Assembly (NCBI GenBank): GCA_019637445.1
Contig: JAHBVS010000001.1
Location: 248,001-312,000, forward strand
DNA: 64,000 nt
Source of the DNA: Gemmatimonadaceae bacterium
GTDB lineage: Bacteria; Gemmatimonadota; Gemmatimonadetes; Gemmatimonadales; Gemmatimonadaceae
Direction: 5' to 3'
Position numbers and translations under genes: made by a program. Each line of letters starts with the position of its first letter. Positions within the stretch are counted from its first letter, which is position 1. This document shows, piece by piece, positions 36,421 through 44,545 of the stretch. The notes beneath the pieces were generated by a model. The model was not told the origin of the DNA, did no database searches, and was given only the letters and a program-made list of their open reading frames with translations.

Positions 36421-36512
36421 CCACAGAGGCACAGAGACACGGAGAATGCATCACTCAGGTTCGCTGGAGCCTCTCCGTCAGCCGAACCCTCTGTGCCTCT
36501 GTGTCTCTGTGG
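36421..36512. repeat. CACGGAGA-type hairpin element, copy 3
   Basis: Arms 36421-36444 (CCACAGAGGCACAGAGACAC, then GGAG) and 36489-36512 are inverted repeats matching at 21 of 24 positions. Inside, GGTTCG (36458-36463) pairs with CGAACC (36483-36488), continuing with CTG/CAG around one bulge. It is a diverged relative of the elements at 24.3 and 27.3 kb and ends seven bases before the rarA stop codon. Confidence 0.75.
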
Positions 36513-36518
36513 CCGCAG

Positions 36519-37877
36519 TTACCGATCTGGCCGAGAACCGGAATCAGACTCGCGCACACGGTCCCGCAACTCCTGCCACCACGCGAGCCGCTTGGCAATC
36601 TCCTTCTCCGTTCCGAACGCCGACGGCTCGTAGAACACGCGGGCCCGGACCTCGTCGGGAAGATAGTCCTGCGGCACGTACGCCTCGGGCGCATCGTGCG
36701 CGTACTGGTACCCATCGCCATAGCCCAGTTCCTTCATTAGGGCCGTCGGTGCATTGCGGATGTGCAGCGGGACGCCAGCAGCGGGCGTCTCCTGCGCGGC
36801 CGCCTGCGCCGCCTTCCACGCCAGATACACGCGATTGCTCTTGGGCGCCGTCGCGCAGTACAGCGCCGCCTCGGCCAGCGCGAGATGCCCCTCCGGCGAG
36901 CCGAGGAAGTGATAGGCATCCCGCGCGGCGATGGCGAGTTCCAGCGCCCGGGGATCGGCGAGCCCGATGTCCTCCGTCGCAAAGCGCACCGTGCGCCGCG
37001 CGATGTACAGCGGGTCCTCGCCGCCCTCGATCATGCGCGCCAGCCAATACAGCGAGGCCTGCGGATCCGACCCGCGCAGCGACTTGTGATAGGCCGAGAT
37101 GAGATTGAAGTGCTGTTCGCCTGACTTGTCGTAGTGCGCCACGCGCGTCTGCAGCGCCTCGGCCAGCACGGCAGCGCCGATCTCGATGTTCGCCGCGCCC
37201 TCTCCGAGCAGCACGGTGGCCGCCTCAAGCACCGTCAGCGCACGTCGTGCGTCGCCATCGGACTCGCGCAGCAGCAGGGCCTCGGCGTCCGCCGCCAACG
37301 ACAGCCCGCGCGCGCCGAGTCCGCGGTCGGCATCCGTCAGTGCGCGACGCAGCACGGCCGCCAACGCATCCTCGGACAGCGCCTCGAGCACGAACACGCG
37401 GAGGCGCGAGAGCAATGCACCGTTCAACTCGAAGCTGGGATTCTCCGTCGTCGCGCCGATCAGCGTGAGCAGGCCGCTCTCCACGTGCGGCAGCAGCGCA
37501 TCCTGCTGCGCGCGGTTGAAACGATGGATCTCATCCACGAACAGCACCGTGCGGCGCCCGAGGGCGCGGCGCTTCTCTGCGTCAGCCACGACCTCACGCA
37601 GGCGAGGCACACCGTCGGTGACCGCGCTGAAGGGCACGAACTCGGCGTCGACGTGCCGCGCGACCAAGCGCGCGATGGTCGTCTTGCCCGTGCCCGGCGG
37701 GCCCCACAGCAAGATCGATCCCGTGTCGCCGCGCTCGATGGCGACGCGCAGTGGTCGCCCGGGACCGAGCAGGTGCTCCTGCCCGGCGACTTCGTCGAGA
37801 TCGCGTGGCCGCAATCGAGCGGCGAGTGGCGCCTGCAGGGGTCGTTCGAAGAGGCTAGGGCTCGGCGAGGTGGGCAC
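36519..37877 (-). CDS. rarA: Replication-associated recombination protein A (MgsA/WRIP1 AAA ATPase)
   Basis: 452 residues. LAARLRPRDLDEVAGQEHLL, Walker A GPPGTGKTTIARL, FVDEIHRFNRAQQDALLPHVE (Walker B and sensor), GATTENPSFELNGALLSR, and the C-terminal MgsA domain (HYDKSGEQHFNLISAYHKSL, RGSDPQASLYWLARMIEGGE, LPIE-like YVPQDYLP) are the RarA signature. It acts at stalled forks. It follows aroQ by 14 bases in a TPR-aroQ-rarA unit. Confidence 0.95.
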   Translation of the reverse strand: MPTSPSPSLFERPLQAPLAARLRPRDLDEVAGQEHLLGPGRPLRVAIERGDTGSILLWGPPGTGKTTIARLVARHVDAEFVPFSAVTDGVPRLREVVADAEKRRALGRRTVLFVDEIHRFNRAQQDALLPHVESGLLTLIGATTENPSFELNGALLSRLRVFVLEALSEDALAAVLRRALTDADRGLGARGLSLAADAEALLLRESDGDARRALTVLEAATVLLGEGAANIEIGAAVLAEALQTRVAHYDKSGEQHFNLISAYHKSLRGSDPQASLYWLARMIEGGEDPLYIARRTVRFATEDIGLADPRALELAIAARDAYHFLGSPEGHLALAEAALYCATAPKSNRVYLAWKAAQAAAQETPAAGVPLHIRNAPTALMKELGYGDGYQYAHDAPEAYVPQDYLPDEVRARVFYEPSAFGTEKEIAKRLAWWQELRDRVRESDSGSRPDR

Positions 37878-37891
37878 GCCCCAATCTACCG

Positions 37892-38341
37892 CTAGACGGC
37901 GGCGTCGCCCCCGCCAAGGGCCCGCACGAGTCCGCGAAGGCCCAGCTCGTAGCTATCGGGGCCGAAGCCTGCGACCACAGCCAGCGCACCCGGCGCCAGG
38001 TGCGAGATGCGACGTTCGGGCTCGCGCGCGTAGATGTTCGAGAGATGCACCTCGACGTATGGCAGCTGCACGCCGACCAGCGCGTCGCGCAGCGCCAGCG
38101 ACGTGTGCGTCCAGGCTCCGGCGTTCACCAGCGCGCCGGCCACCACGCCGCGGCAGTTGTGGATCGCTTCCAGCAGCCGCCCTTCCTCGTTGAACTGCGA
38201 GAAGAGCAGCGTCACACCCAGCTCCTGCCCTACGCGTTCGAGGTGCGCCTCGATCTGTTCCAGCGTCGTCGTGCCGTAGATCTCCGGCTCACGAATGCCG
38301 AGCAGGTTGAGGTTCGGCCCGTTCAGGACCGCAATCCTCAC
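37892..38341 (-). CDS. aroQ: Type II 3-dehydroquinate dehydratase
   Basis: 149 residues, typical length. IAVLNGPNLNLLGIREPEIYG (Asn/Arg/Tyr active-site loop), FSQFNEEGRLLEAIHNC, ALVNAGAWTHTSLALRDAL and VEVHLSNIYAREPERRISHL (His/Arg) are all intact. Third shikimate-pathway step. Its GTG start overlaps the stop of the large TPR gene (GTGA), an unusual coupling for a metabolic enzyme. Confidence 0.95.
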   Translation of the reverse strand: MRIAVLNGPNLNLLGIREPEIYGTTTLEQIEAHLERVGQELGVTLLFSQFNEEGRLLEAIHNCRGVVAGALVNAGAWTHTSLALRDALVGVQLPYVEVHLSNIYAREPERRISHLAPGALAVVAGFGPDSYELGLRGLVRALGGGDAAV

Positions 38342-40824
38342 GGCTTGAGCCCGTGCAGCCAGTCCTGGAACTGGCCGAGGTCGTCGTCGCCCGGCGGTTC
38401 CTGCGGCGCCGCGGCGTCGCCGGTGGGTGCGGTGGGCGAGAAGAACTGGTCGAACTTGAGCGACTGGGAGATGCGCGGCACCGACTTGCGCGGCGCACTC
38501 GGCGGCTCGGCGACCGGGTCGGTCGCGGCTCCGGCACCATCGAACAAGGCATCCAGTCCGGTCCCGCCGGACGGGCCCTCGAAGGTCGCGACGCTGGCGA
38601 GCACCTGGCCGGCGGATTCGTCGGCCGGGTCGCCGGGCTCGCCGAGCAGGGCGTCGAACGGCCAGCCGGTGTCGGCGGCGGAGCTTGACGCCGGCGCGGC
38701 CTCGGCACTCGCAGCTGCAGGTGCCGGCGCGACCTCGGGATCGGCAGCGGGCTCCGCCGCAGCAATCTCTGGTTGCGGCTCGGCGCCAGCTTCCACAATC
38801 GCCGCCGCTGGCGGCGGCTCAACGACAATCGGCGCAGGTGCTGCGGCAGCCGCCGCTCCGCGACGCGCGAACATCCCGAAGAACTCGCGCGCACTCGGCC
38901 CAACCGCCGCCGGAAGCTGCACGCCCTTGGCCGGCGTCGGGGTGCGCAGGCCAACCTCGCCGAAGTGCACATCGGCGAGCACGGCGTTGGCCGGAGCCGG
39001 TTCGGGCGGCGGCTCGTCGGCGGAGGGCGCCTCGAAGTCCGGCATCTCCTGCGCCTCGAGCGCGCTCAGCTTGGCGCGCAGCTCCGCGTCGTCCGGACTC
39101 TGCTCCAACAGTTGGCGATACACGTCGATGGCCTGCTGCCGGTGCCCCTGCTGCAGGTACAGCGTGGCCATCGTCTCGGTCGCGATGCTCGGCGTGCGCT
39201 TCGACTCCCGCGAGGCGGGCGTCTCAGTCGGGGTCGGGGTCGGGATCGGCGTCGCGGCGGCCGACTCGTCGGGGCCATCCTCAAGGCCATAGTCCGCCAG
39301 CAGCGGCAGCGACGCCATCGACGCCTTCGTCATGCGTGGCCGCGGCGCGGAGCCTCGCTCGGAGAGCGACGGGGGCTCCTCTTCTGGCGGAAGCTCGTCC
39401 AGCACAACCGGCGTCTCGGGCTCCGCTGACGCGGCCAGAGCGGTCGGTGGATCAGAGTCGACTGACGCGGCCGGCGTGGTAGGGGGCTCAGACTCCGCTG
39501 ACGCGGCTGGGGCGGTCGGGGGCTCAGGCTCGATCGCCGGCTCCAGCTCACGAGCGGCCTCGGGCTCCACGACCGGTTCCGGCGCGAGGTCCGCGATCGG
39601 CGGGATGTCGTCCACTGCAGCTGGCTCCGCTTCGCTCGTGGCTGCCGGTGCATCCACTTCCATTGGCAGTTCGAGACCGGCAAGCGGCTCGGATGCGCCG
39701 TCGACAAACTCCGTCGACTCAAGGCCCGCCAGCGGAGCCGCGTCGGAGCTGAACTCCGCCAGCTCGAGCCCGTCCATCTCGCCGGAAGGCTCTGACAGCG
39801 ACTCGCCCGCCCCCGTTGACTCAACTATCAACGCGCCTGCCGCATCGTTTGAGGGAGCTGACGGAACCGACTCCACCGTTGGGGCATCAGACACGTCTGG
39901 GGCACCCGACACGTCAAGGTCGCTGATGTCCAGAAGGTCGTCATCGCTGCCGGCGGCGTCGGCCGAGGTCATCGCATCGGGTGCGGGCCCGGCCTTCGGT
40001 TCGGCCATCGGCGTCGCCGTCGCGGCCAGCAGATTGACGTCGTCGTCGGTGCCGGTGCCCGGATCATCAAACGCGAACTCGACATCGATAAGCGAACCCG
40101 CGCCCGGCGAGTCCGCCGCGCCGGCGTCAGCCTCTGCTTCCGCGCGGTCGCGGTCCGCCAGGGACTGCGCATCGATGACCGCGGTCTTGCCCGGGCCGGC
40201 CGCCGTCTTCTTCGGCGGCGGTGCAGTCGGGAGATCGGCGTCAAGCATTCGCACGTCGACCGAAGCATCGCCGCGCGTCACGCGCACACTGTTGGTGACC
40301 GACAGGATCGAGGACGCCTCGGGCAGGGCCGGCGGAGGCTCCACATCGCCGATATCCATCAAGGTCACATCCGCGCCGAGAGTGTCGGCGGCGGACGCGG
40401 CGGGCGGCTGGCCCTCGGGAGTTGGCGCGCTACCGAGCTCCGCAACCAACGCGATGACTTCGTCATTGCGGCGGTCGAGCTCGAGCACGCGCTCGTACCA
40501 CTTTCTGGCCTCGTCTCGCTCGCCGAGCAGCCGCGCCACGTCGCCAAGGTGGCGCAGGGCGATCAGGTTCTCGGGGTCGAGTTCGAGGGCCCGCTCGAAT
40601 GGATCGCGCGCGTCCGCCGCGCGGCCGCCCTCATAGAGCGTCTGTCCGTAGACCACGAGACCGTTCAGGTTGCCCGGCTGCTCCCCCAAGTGCTTTTCGC
40701 ACAGCAGGATGGCGCGATCCAAGAAGCCCGCCTTGCGGTACTCATTGGCGAGCGGCGCGAAGAACCGGCGGGGGTTCTCGTGGTAGCGCTTTCGGAGGTC
40801 CTCGATGCGCGCGTTGTCAGCCAT
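38338..40824 (-). CDS. Large TPR protein with acidic low-complexity linker (1)
   Basis: 828 residues from ATG 40824. Residues 1-125 form TPR-like helices (RIEDLRKRYHENPRRFFAPL, RAILLCEKHLGEQPGNLNGL, ARKWYERVLELDRRNDEV). The middle 400 residues are Asp/Glu/Ala/Pro-rich and include three 12-residue repeats. A second TPR (about 545-590: ATLYLQQGHRQQAIDVYRQ) follows, then more linker and a conserved-looking end, FQDWLHGLKP. No signal peptide, so probably a cytoplasmic scaffold. Same architecture as the protein at 44542-47400. Confidence 0.7.
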   Translation of the reverse strand: MADNARIEDLRKRYHENPRRFFAPLANEYRKAGFLDRAILLCEKHLGEQPGNLNGLVVYGQTLYEGGRAADARDPFERALELDPENLIALRHLGDVARLLGERDEARKWYERVLELDRRNDEVIALVAELGSAPTPEGQPPAASAADTLGADVTLMDIGDVEPPPALPEASSILSVTNSVRVTRGDASVDVRMLDADLPTAPPPKKTAAGPGKTAVIDAQSLADRDRAEAEADAGAADSPGAGSLIDVEFAFDDPGTGTDDDVNLLAATATPMAEPKAGPAPDAMTSADAAGSDDDLLDISDLDVSGAPDVSDAPTVESVPSAPSNDAAGALIVESTGAGESLSEPSGEMDGLELAEFSSDAAPLAGLESTEFVDGASEPLAGLELPMEVDAPAATSEAEPAAVDDIPPIADLAPEPVVEPEAARELEPAIEPEPPTAPAASAESEPPTTPAASVDSDPPTALAASAEPETPVVLDELPPEEEPPSLSERGSAPRPRMTKASMASLPLLADYGLEDGPDESAAATPIPTPTPTETPASRESKRTPSIATETMATLYLQQGHRQQAIDVYRQLLEQSPDDAELRAKLSALEAQEMPDFEAPSADEPPPEPAPANAVLADVHFGEVGLRTPTPAKGVQLPAAVGPSAREFFGMFARRGAAAAAAPAPIVVEPPPAAAIVEAGAEPQPEIAAAEPAADPEVAPAPAAASAEAAPASSSAADTGWPFDALLGEPGDPADESAGQVLASVATFEGPSGGTGLDALFDGAGAATDPVAEPPSAPRKSVPRISQSLKFDQFFSPTAPTGDAAAPQEPPGDDDLGQFQDWLHGLKP
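39422..39529. repeat. Three tandem 36-bp coding repeats
   Basis: Three copies of a 36-bp unit (core GCTGACGCGGCC, then GGNGGNTCAGA) in the linker of the TPR gene, each giving 12 residues of a Ser/Pro/Ala/Glu pattern (like AASAESEPPTTP). Copies differ at several sites, so this is old or under drift. Confidence 0.65.
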
Positions 40825-41017
40825 CCGGAGGGGTCGGGATACGAGGGAAAACGGCGGGGTGCGGCCGCAGCGCGAAGATACCACGCGCGCGGAGCCCCAG
40901 TCAATCAGAAGTCTGCGTGTCGCTTGATTTTAGGCCTACTCGGCGGGTACGTTTCGAGGCTATTCCCTGCCCCTCTCCGGGCCCACTTTTCTACCGTTCG
41001 CGCAAGGATCGTCCGTC

Positions 41018-42853
41018 GTGCTGCAACAGATGCGTGGTGGTGTTGCGAAGTACATCTGGGTCGTGCTCTTCGTCGCCTTCGTCGGCGGCTTCCTGCTCGC
41101 CGACATGTCCGGCCTTGTCGGGATGACCGGCGTCACGCCGAACACCGTGGTTGCCAAGGTGAACGGCGAGGAAATTCCCTACCTGACCTGGGAGAACCTC
41201 ACCCGGCAGCTGGTGCAGCAGCAGGAGCAGCAGACGGGACGCGCCACGACGATGGACGAGCGCCTGCAGCTGGAGCAGCAGGCATTCGACCAACTCGTGA
41301 CGGAGATCCTCCTCCGTCAGGAATACGAGAGGCGGGGCATCCACGTCACGGACGCAGAGATCGTCACGGCGGCGCGCAACGCGCCGCCGCCGCAGTTCCT
41401 TCAGGCGCCGGAACTGCTGACCGAGGGCCGTTTCGACCCCGACAAGTACCAGCGCTTCCTGAACTCGCCGGTGGCCCGCCAACAGGGCCTGCTCGCGCAG
41501 CTCGAGGCGTACTACCGCTCCGAGATCCCGCGCGCCAAGCTGTTCTCGCAGCTGGCGGCGGAGACCTGGATCTCCGACGACGCCCTCTTCCAGGTCTACC
41601 GCGACGAGCGCGACACCGCGCGCGTGGCCTACGTGTCCTTCCGCCCGTCGCCGGCGCAGGTCGAGGCCGCACAGGTCAGCGACGCCGAGGCGCGGCGCTA
41701 CTACGAACAATACAAGGGTCGCTGGAACCGCCCCGGCCGCGCGCTGGCCTCGGTGATCAGCGTGACCCGCATCCCGGCCGCCTCCGACTCGGCGCGCGTA
41801 CTCGCCCGGGCGCGGGCGCTGCGCCAGGAGATCGTGAGCGGGGCCGCGAGCTTCGCCGACGTCGCGCGCCGTGAGTCGGAGGACTCCGTCTCGGCAGCCG
41901 ACGGTGGCTCGCTGGGCCGTGGCCCGCGCGGGCGCTTCGTGGCCTCGTTCGAGAACGCGGCGTTCAACCTGCGGCTGAACGAAGTCTCGCAGCCGGTGCT
42001 CACGGAGTTTGGCTACCACCTCATCCAGCCCACCGAGCGGAAGGGCGACACGCTCGCGGTGCGGCATATCCTGCTTCGCGTGGCGCAGGGTGACTCGACG
42101 GCGACGATGTCGGACCGCGCGGCGGACCGCCTCGCGGCTATCGCGGCCGGCGCCAGCGACCCCGCCAAGTTTGACCAGGCCGCGCAGGAGCTCAACCTGC
42201 TCGTGACGCAGGTGCCGTTGCAGGAAGGCCAGACAGCGGCCTACCAGGCCCGCGGCGTGCGGGGAATCAGCGGCTGGGCCTTCTCGGGCTCCCGCGTTGG
42301 CGAGATCAGCGACCTGATCGACGACGAGAGCGGCTACTACCTCGTGCGCCTCGACTCGCTCACCCGCGGCGGCGACCAGCCCTTCGAGGCGGTGCGGGCC
42401 GACATCATCCAGGCACTCAAGGAGCGCAAGTCGGTCGAGGGCCTGCAGGCGCAGGCCGAGGCCTTCCTGGCCGAGGCGCGCGCGACCTCGCTGGCCGACG
42501 CCGCCCGCAAGTCCAGCTTCGAGCTCGACACCACGCGCGCCTTCAACCGCGCGAGTTTCGTCGAGGGCCTCGGCTTCTCGAACCAGGCCGTGGGCGCCGC
42601 CTTCGGCCTGCCGGTCGGTGACGTGGCCCTGGTAAAGACGGTCGACGCCATCTTCGTGATGCAGGTGGTGGAGCGTCGCGAGGCCGCGCGCGGCCCCTTC
42701 GAGGAACAGAAGGCGGACCTGCGCCGACAGCTGATGGCGAATGCCCGCGAGGATCGCTTGCGCCAGTGGCTGGAGTACCTGCGCCGGGATGCGGAGATCG
42801 TCGACCGGCGGATTGAGGTCAATGCGCAGCTCAGGCAGCAGGTGATTGAATAG
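41018..42853 (+). CDS. ppiD: PpiD-like membrane-anchored peptidyl-prolyl isomerase/chaperone
   Basis: 611 residues. GTG start at 41018 restores the PpiD-type N-terminus MLQQMRGGVAKYIWVVLF, then one membrane anchor (about 12-35), a SurA-like chaperone module (VNGEEIPYLTWENLTRQLVQ to about 200), and a parvulin domain (about 235-335: ASFADVARRESEDSVSAADG, NEVSQPVLTEFGYHLIQ). A second, degenerate parvulin-like copy starts at AVRHILLRV. It assists folding of exported proteins at the inner membrane. It diverges from the TPR gene and converges with tatA across a large hairpin. Confidence 0.85.
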   Translation: MLQQMRGGVAKYIWVVLFVAFVGGFLLADMSGLVGMTGVTPNTVVAKVNGEEIPYLTWENLTRQLVQQQEQQTGRATTMDERLQLEQQAFDQLVTEILLRQEYERRGIHVTDAEIVTAARNAPPPQFLQAPELLTEGRFDPDKYQRFLNSPVARQQGLLAQLEAYYRSEIPRAKLFSQLAAETWISDDALFQVYRDERDTARVAYVSFRPSPAQVEAAQVSDAEARRYYEQYKGRWNRPGRALASVISVTRIPAASDSARVLARARALRQEIVSGAASFADVARRESEDSVSAADGGSLGRGPRGRFVASFENAAFNLRLNEVSQPVLTEFGYHLIQPTERKGDTLAVRHILLRVAQGDSTATMSDRAADRLAAIAAGASDPAKFDQAAQELNLLVTQVPLQEGQTAAYQARGVRGISGWAFSGSRVGEISDLIDDESGYYLVRLDSLTRGGDQPFEAVRADIIQALKERKSVEGLQAQAEAFLAEARATSLADAARKSSFELDTTRAFNRASFVEGLGFSNQAVGAAFGLPVGDVALVKTVDAIFVMQVVERREAARGPFEEQKADLRRQLMANAREDRLRQWLEYLRRDAEIVDRRIEVNAQLRQQVIE

Positions 42854-42875
42854 CGGAATGCGGGACTTACAACTG

Positions 42876-42994
42876 CAGTTGTGAGTTGTGAGTCGTGAGT
42901 GATGAGTGAACAACGGATGCGGGGGAGCTGGCACCAAGCCGGCTCCCCCGCATCCATTGTTCACTCATCACTTACAACTCACAACTCACCACTG
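42876..42994. repeat. Hairpin element with 53-bp arms between ppiD and tatA
   Basis: Arms 42876-42928 and 42942-42994 match at 49 of 53 positions as inverted repeats, loop 13 bases. Each arm is a run of GTGAGT/GTTGTGA-type units followed by GGATGCGGGGGAGC. Just outside, ACTTACAACTG mirrors the arm start as a near-palindrome. It lies between convergent genes; unlike the CACGGAGA family its arm units are different. Confidence 0.85.
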
Positions 42995-42997
42995 CCG

Positions 42998-43249
42998 TTA
43001 GAGCAGCCTCTTCGGCTCCTTCTCCACCGAATCATCATGCTTCACGGTCCGCTCGCCCCGATCCCCCTGAGGCAGGCTCCCCTGATCCGCCGGCGCGCTG
43101 ATCTCGCGCTGCACCTCATTCATGTTCTTCTTGAATTCCTTGATGCCCTTGCCGAACGATCCGGCAATCTCCGGAATGCGCTTGGCCCCGAAGAGCAGCA
43201 GTACCACGATGAGACCGATAAAGAGTTCGGTCGGTCCGAGCCCAAACAT
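42998..43249 (-). CDS. tatA: Sec-independent translocase subunit TatA/E
   Basis: 83 residues. FGLGPTELFIGLIVVLLLFG is the single membrane helix with the conserved F-G hinge, followed by the amphipathic AKRIPEIAGSFGKGIKEFKK and a polar charged tail. It forms the pore-like assembly of the twin-arginine pathway; Tat substrates predicted here include the PhoX-like and DUF1501 proteins. tatC is 13 kb away, and no tatB is seen. Confidence 0.93.
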   Translation of the reverse strand: MFGLGPTELFIGLIVVLLLFGAKRIPEIAGSFGKGIKEFKKNMNEVQREISAPADQGSLPQGDRGERTVKHDDSVEKEPKRLL

Positions 43250-43259
43250 CCCAACCTCC

Positions 43260-43541
43260 TTAGAACAGCGAACGCGCTACGAGATAGGCGGCGAGGACCC
43301 CGACCAGACTCAGCAACGAGACGTCGAGCGCGATGGGTCCAAGTCCGAACTTGATGATTACTAGATCCACCGACAAGGGGCCGAGGCTTGGCGTCACCCC
43401 CGTCGTCAAAAACTCCTTCACCGCGCCGGCCGGCAGGAAGATTCGCGCGAACTGCGTCAGGAACCCCCCCACCACGAATCCGATGGCGAGTACAATGGCG
43501 TGGTACCCCGGCCGATGCTTGGCAGACCCTTGGAGCGCCAT
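43260..43541 (-). CDS. DUF4321 membrane protein
   Basis: 93 residues from ATG 43541, one-base overlap with the polyprenyl synthase stop. Two hydrophobic stretches (AIVLAIGFVVGGFLTQFARI and LDVSLLSLVGVLAAYLVARS) with LGPLSVDLVIIKFGLGPIAL between them fit DUF4321, small integral membrane proteins of unknown role found in several phyla. Context (tatA, isoprenoid carrier) suggests an envelope role. Confidence 0.7.
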   Translation of the reverse strand: MALQGSAKHRPGYHAIVLAIGFVVGGFLTQFARIFLPAGAVKEFLTTGVTPSLGPLSVDLVIIKFGLGPIALDVSLLSLVGVLAAYLVARSLF

Positions 43542-44545
43542 CAGGCCCGCCGGTCGATCACGTACGCCAGCGCATCCGACAACGAGCGCTTGACCTCGGA
43601 GCTCGGAAGGTCGCGCAAGGCTTCCTCCGCCTCCGCCGCATAGCGCTCGCCCTGCGCGCGGGCCACGTCCAGTCCCCCGCACTCCGTCACGATGCCGACG
43701 ACCTCGGCGATCGCCGCGTCACCCGGCGTCGGGTCCGCGAACAGCGCGTCTACACGCGCGCGCTGGCTGCGCGACATCCGAGGCAGCGCCGCGATCAGCG
43801 GCAGCGTCACCTTGTGCTCCTTCAGGTCGTTGCCCGTGGGCTTCCCCGTCACGGCCTCCTGCTCCGTGTAGTCGATCAGGTCGTCCGCCACCTGGAAGGC
43901 CATCCCGAGGCGCTCGCCGAAGGTGCGCATCTGCTGGCGGAACCGTGGGGCGCCGGCCAGCGCCCCCATCTCACACGCCGCGCCCACCAACGAGGCCGTC
44001 TTGGCGCGGATCAAGCGCGTGTAGTCGTCCTCCCCGAAGCTCAGCGCGTCGAAGCTGGCCAGTTGGCGCAGTTCGCCGACGGTCATCTCGTTCGAGGCTT
44101 CGGTGAAGATGCGCAACGGCTCCAGGTCCCCGAGCCGCACGAGTTCAGCGATGGCCTTGGAGAAGAGGAAGTCGCCCATCAGCACGGCGACCTGATGACT
44201 GAAGATCGCGTTGATGGTCGGCTGTCCACGCCGCAACACCGAATGGTCCACGGAGTCGTCGTGCACGACGCTGGTGAGGTGCACCAACTCCGCCACCGCT
44301 GCCAGCGGCACCGAGCGCGGCTCCGGCTTGCCTTCGATGCCCGAGGCCAGCAACAGCAGCGTCGGACGGAACAGCTTGCCACGCATCCCTTTGAGGTGCT
44401 GGTTGGCCGCGTCGATGATCGCGAGGTCCGCCTGGATGATGCGCCACATCTCCGCCGGCACCTGCTCGAGGCGCTCGCGAATCGGCGCCTGGATCTCCAG
44501 CAGCGCCGCCGCGACGGGCATCCGAAGATGGGAATCCAACGTCAC
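43541..44545 (-). CDS. Polyprenyl diphosphate synthase
   Basis: 334 residues. First Asp-rich motif HDDSVDHSVLRRGQPT, KTASLVGAACEMGA, and second motif FQVADDLIDYT with KPTGNDLKEHKVTLPLI: a trans-long-chain prenyl synthase such as octaprenyl/heptaprenyl diphosphate synthase (IspB-like), making quinone side chains. Small residues upstream of the first motif argue for a long product. GTG start overlaps the TPR gene stop (GTGA). Confidence 0.88.
   Translation of the reverse strand: MTLDSHLRMPVAAALLEIQAPIRERLEQVPAEMWRIIQADLAIIDAANQHLKGMRGKLFRPTLLLLASGIEGKPEPRSVPLAAVAELVHLTSVVHDDSVDHSVLRRGQPTINAIFSHQVAVLMGDFLFSKAIAELVRLGDLEPLRIFTEASNEMTVGELRQLASFDALSFGEDDYTRLIRAKTASLVGAACEMGALAGAPRFRQQMRTFGERLGMAFQVADDLIDYTEQEAVTGKPTGNDLKEHKVTLPLIAALPRMSRSQRARVDALFADPTPGDAAIAEVVGIVTECGGLDVARAQGERYAAEAEEALRDLPSSEVKRSLSDALAYVIDRRA

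Noticed and set aside
35770-36432. Upstream extension of hflX by 221 codons
   Set aside because: The extension is another frame of the LEA-type lipoprotein gene and contains a terminator hairpin; a GTG with a ribosome site at 35769 gives the normal HflX length.
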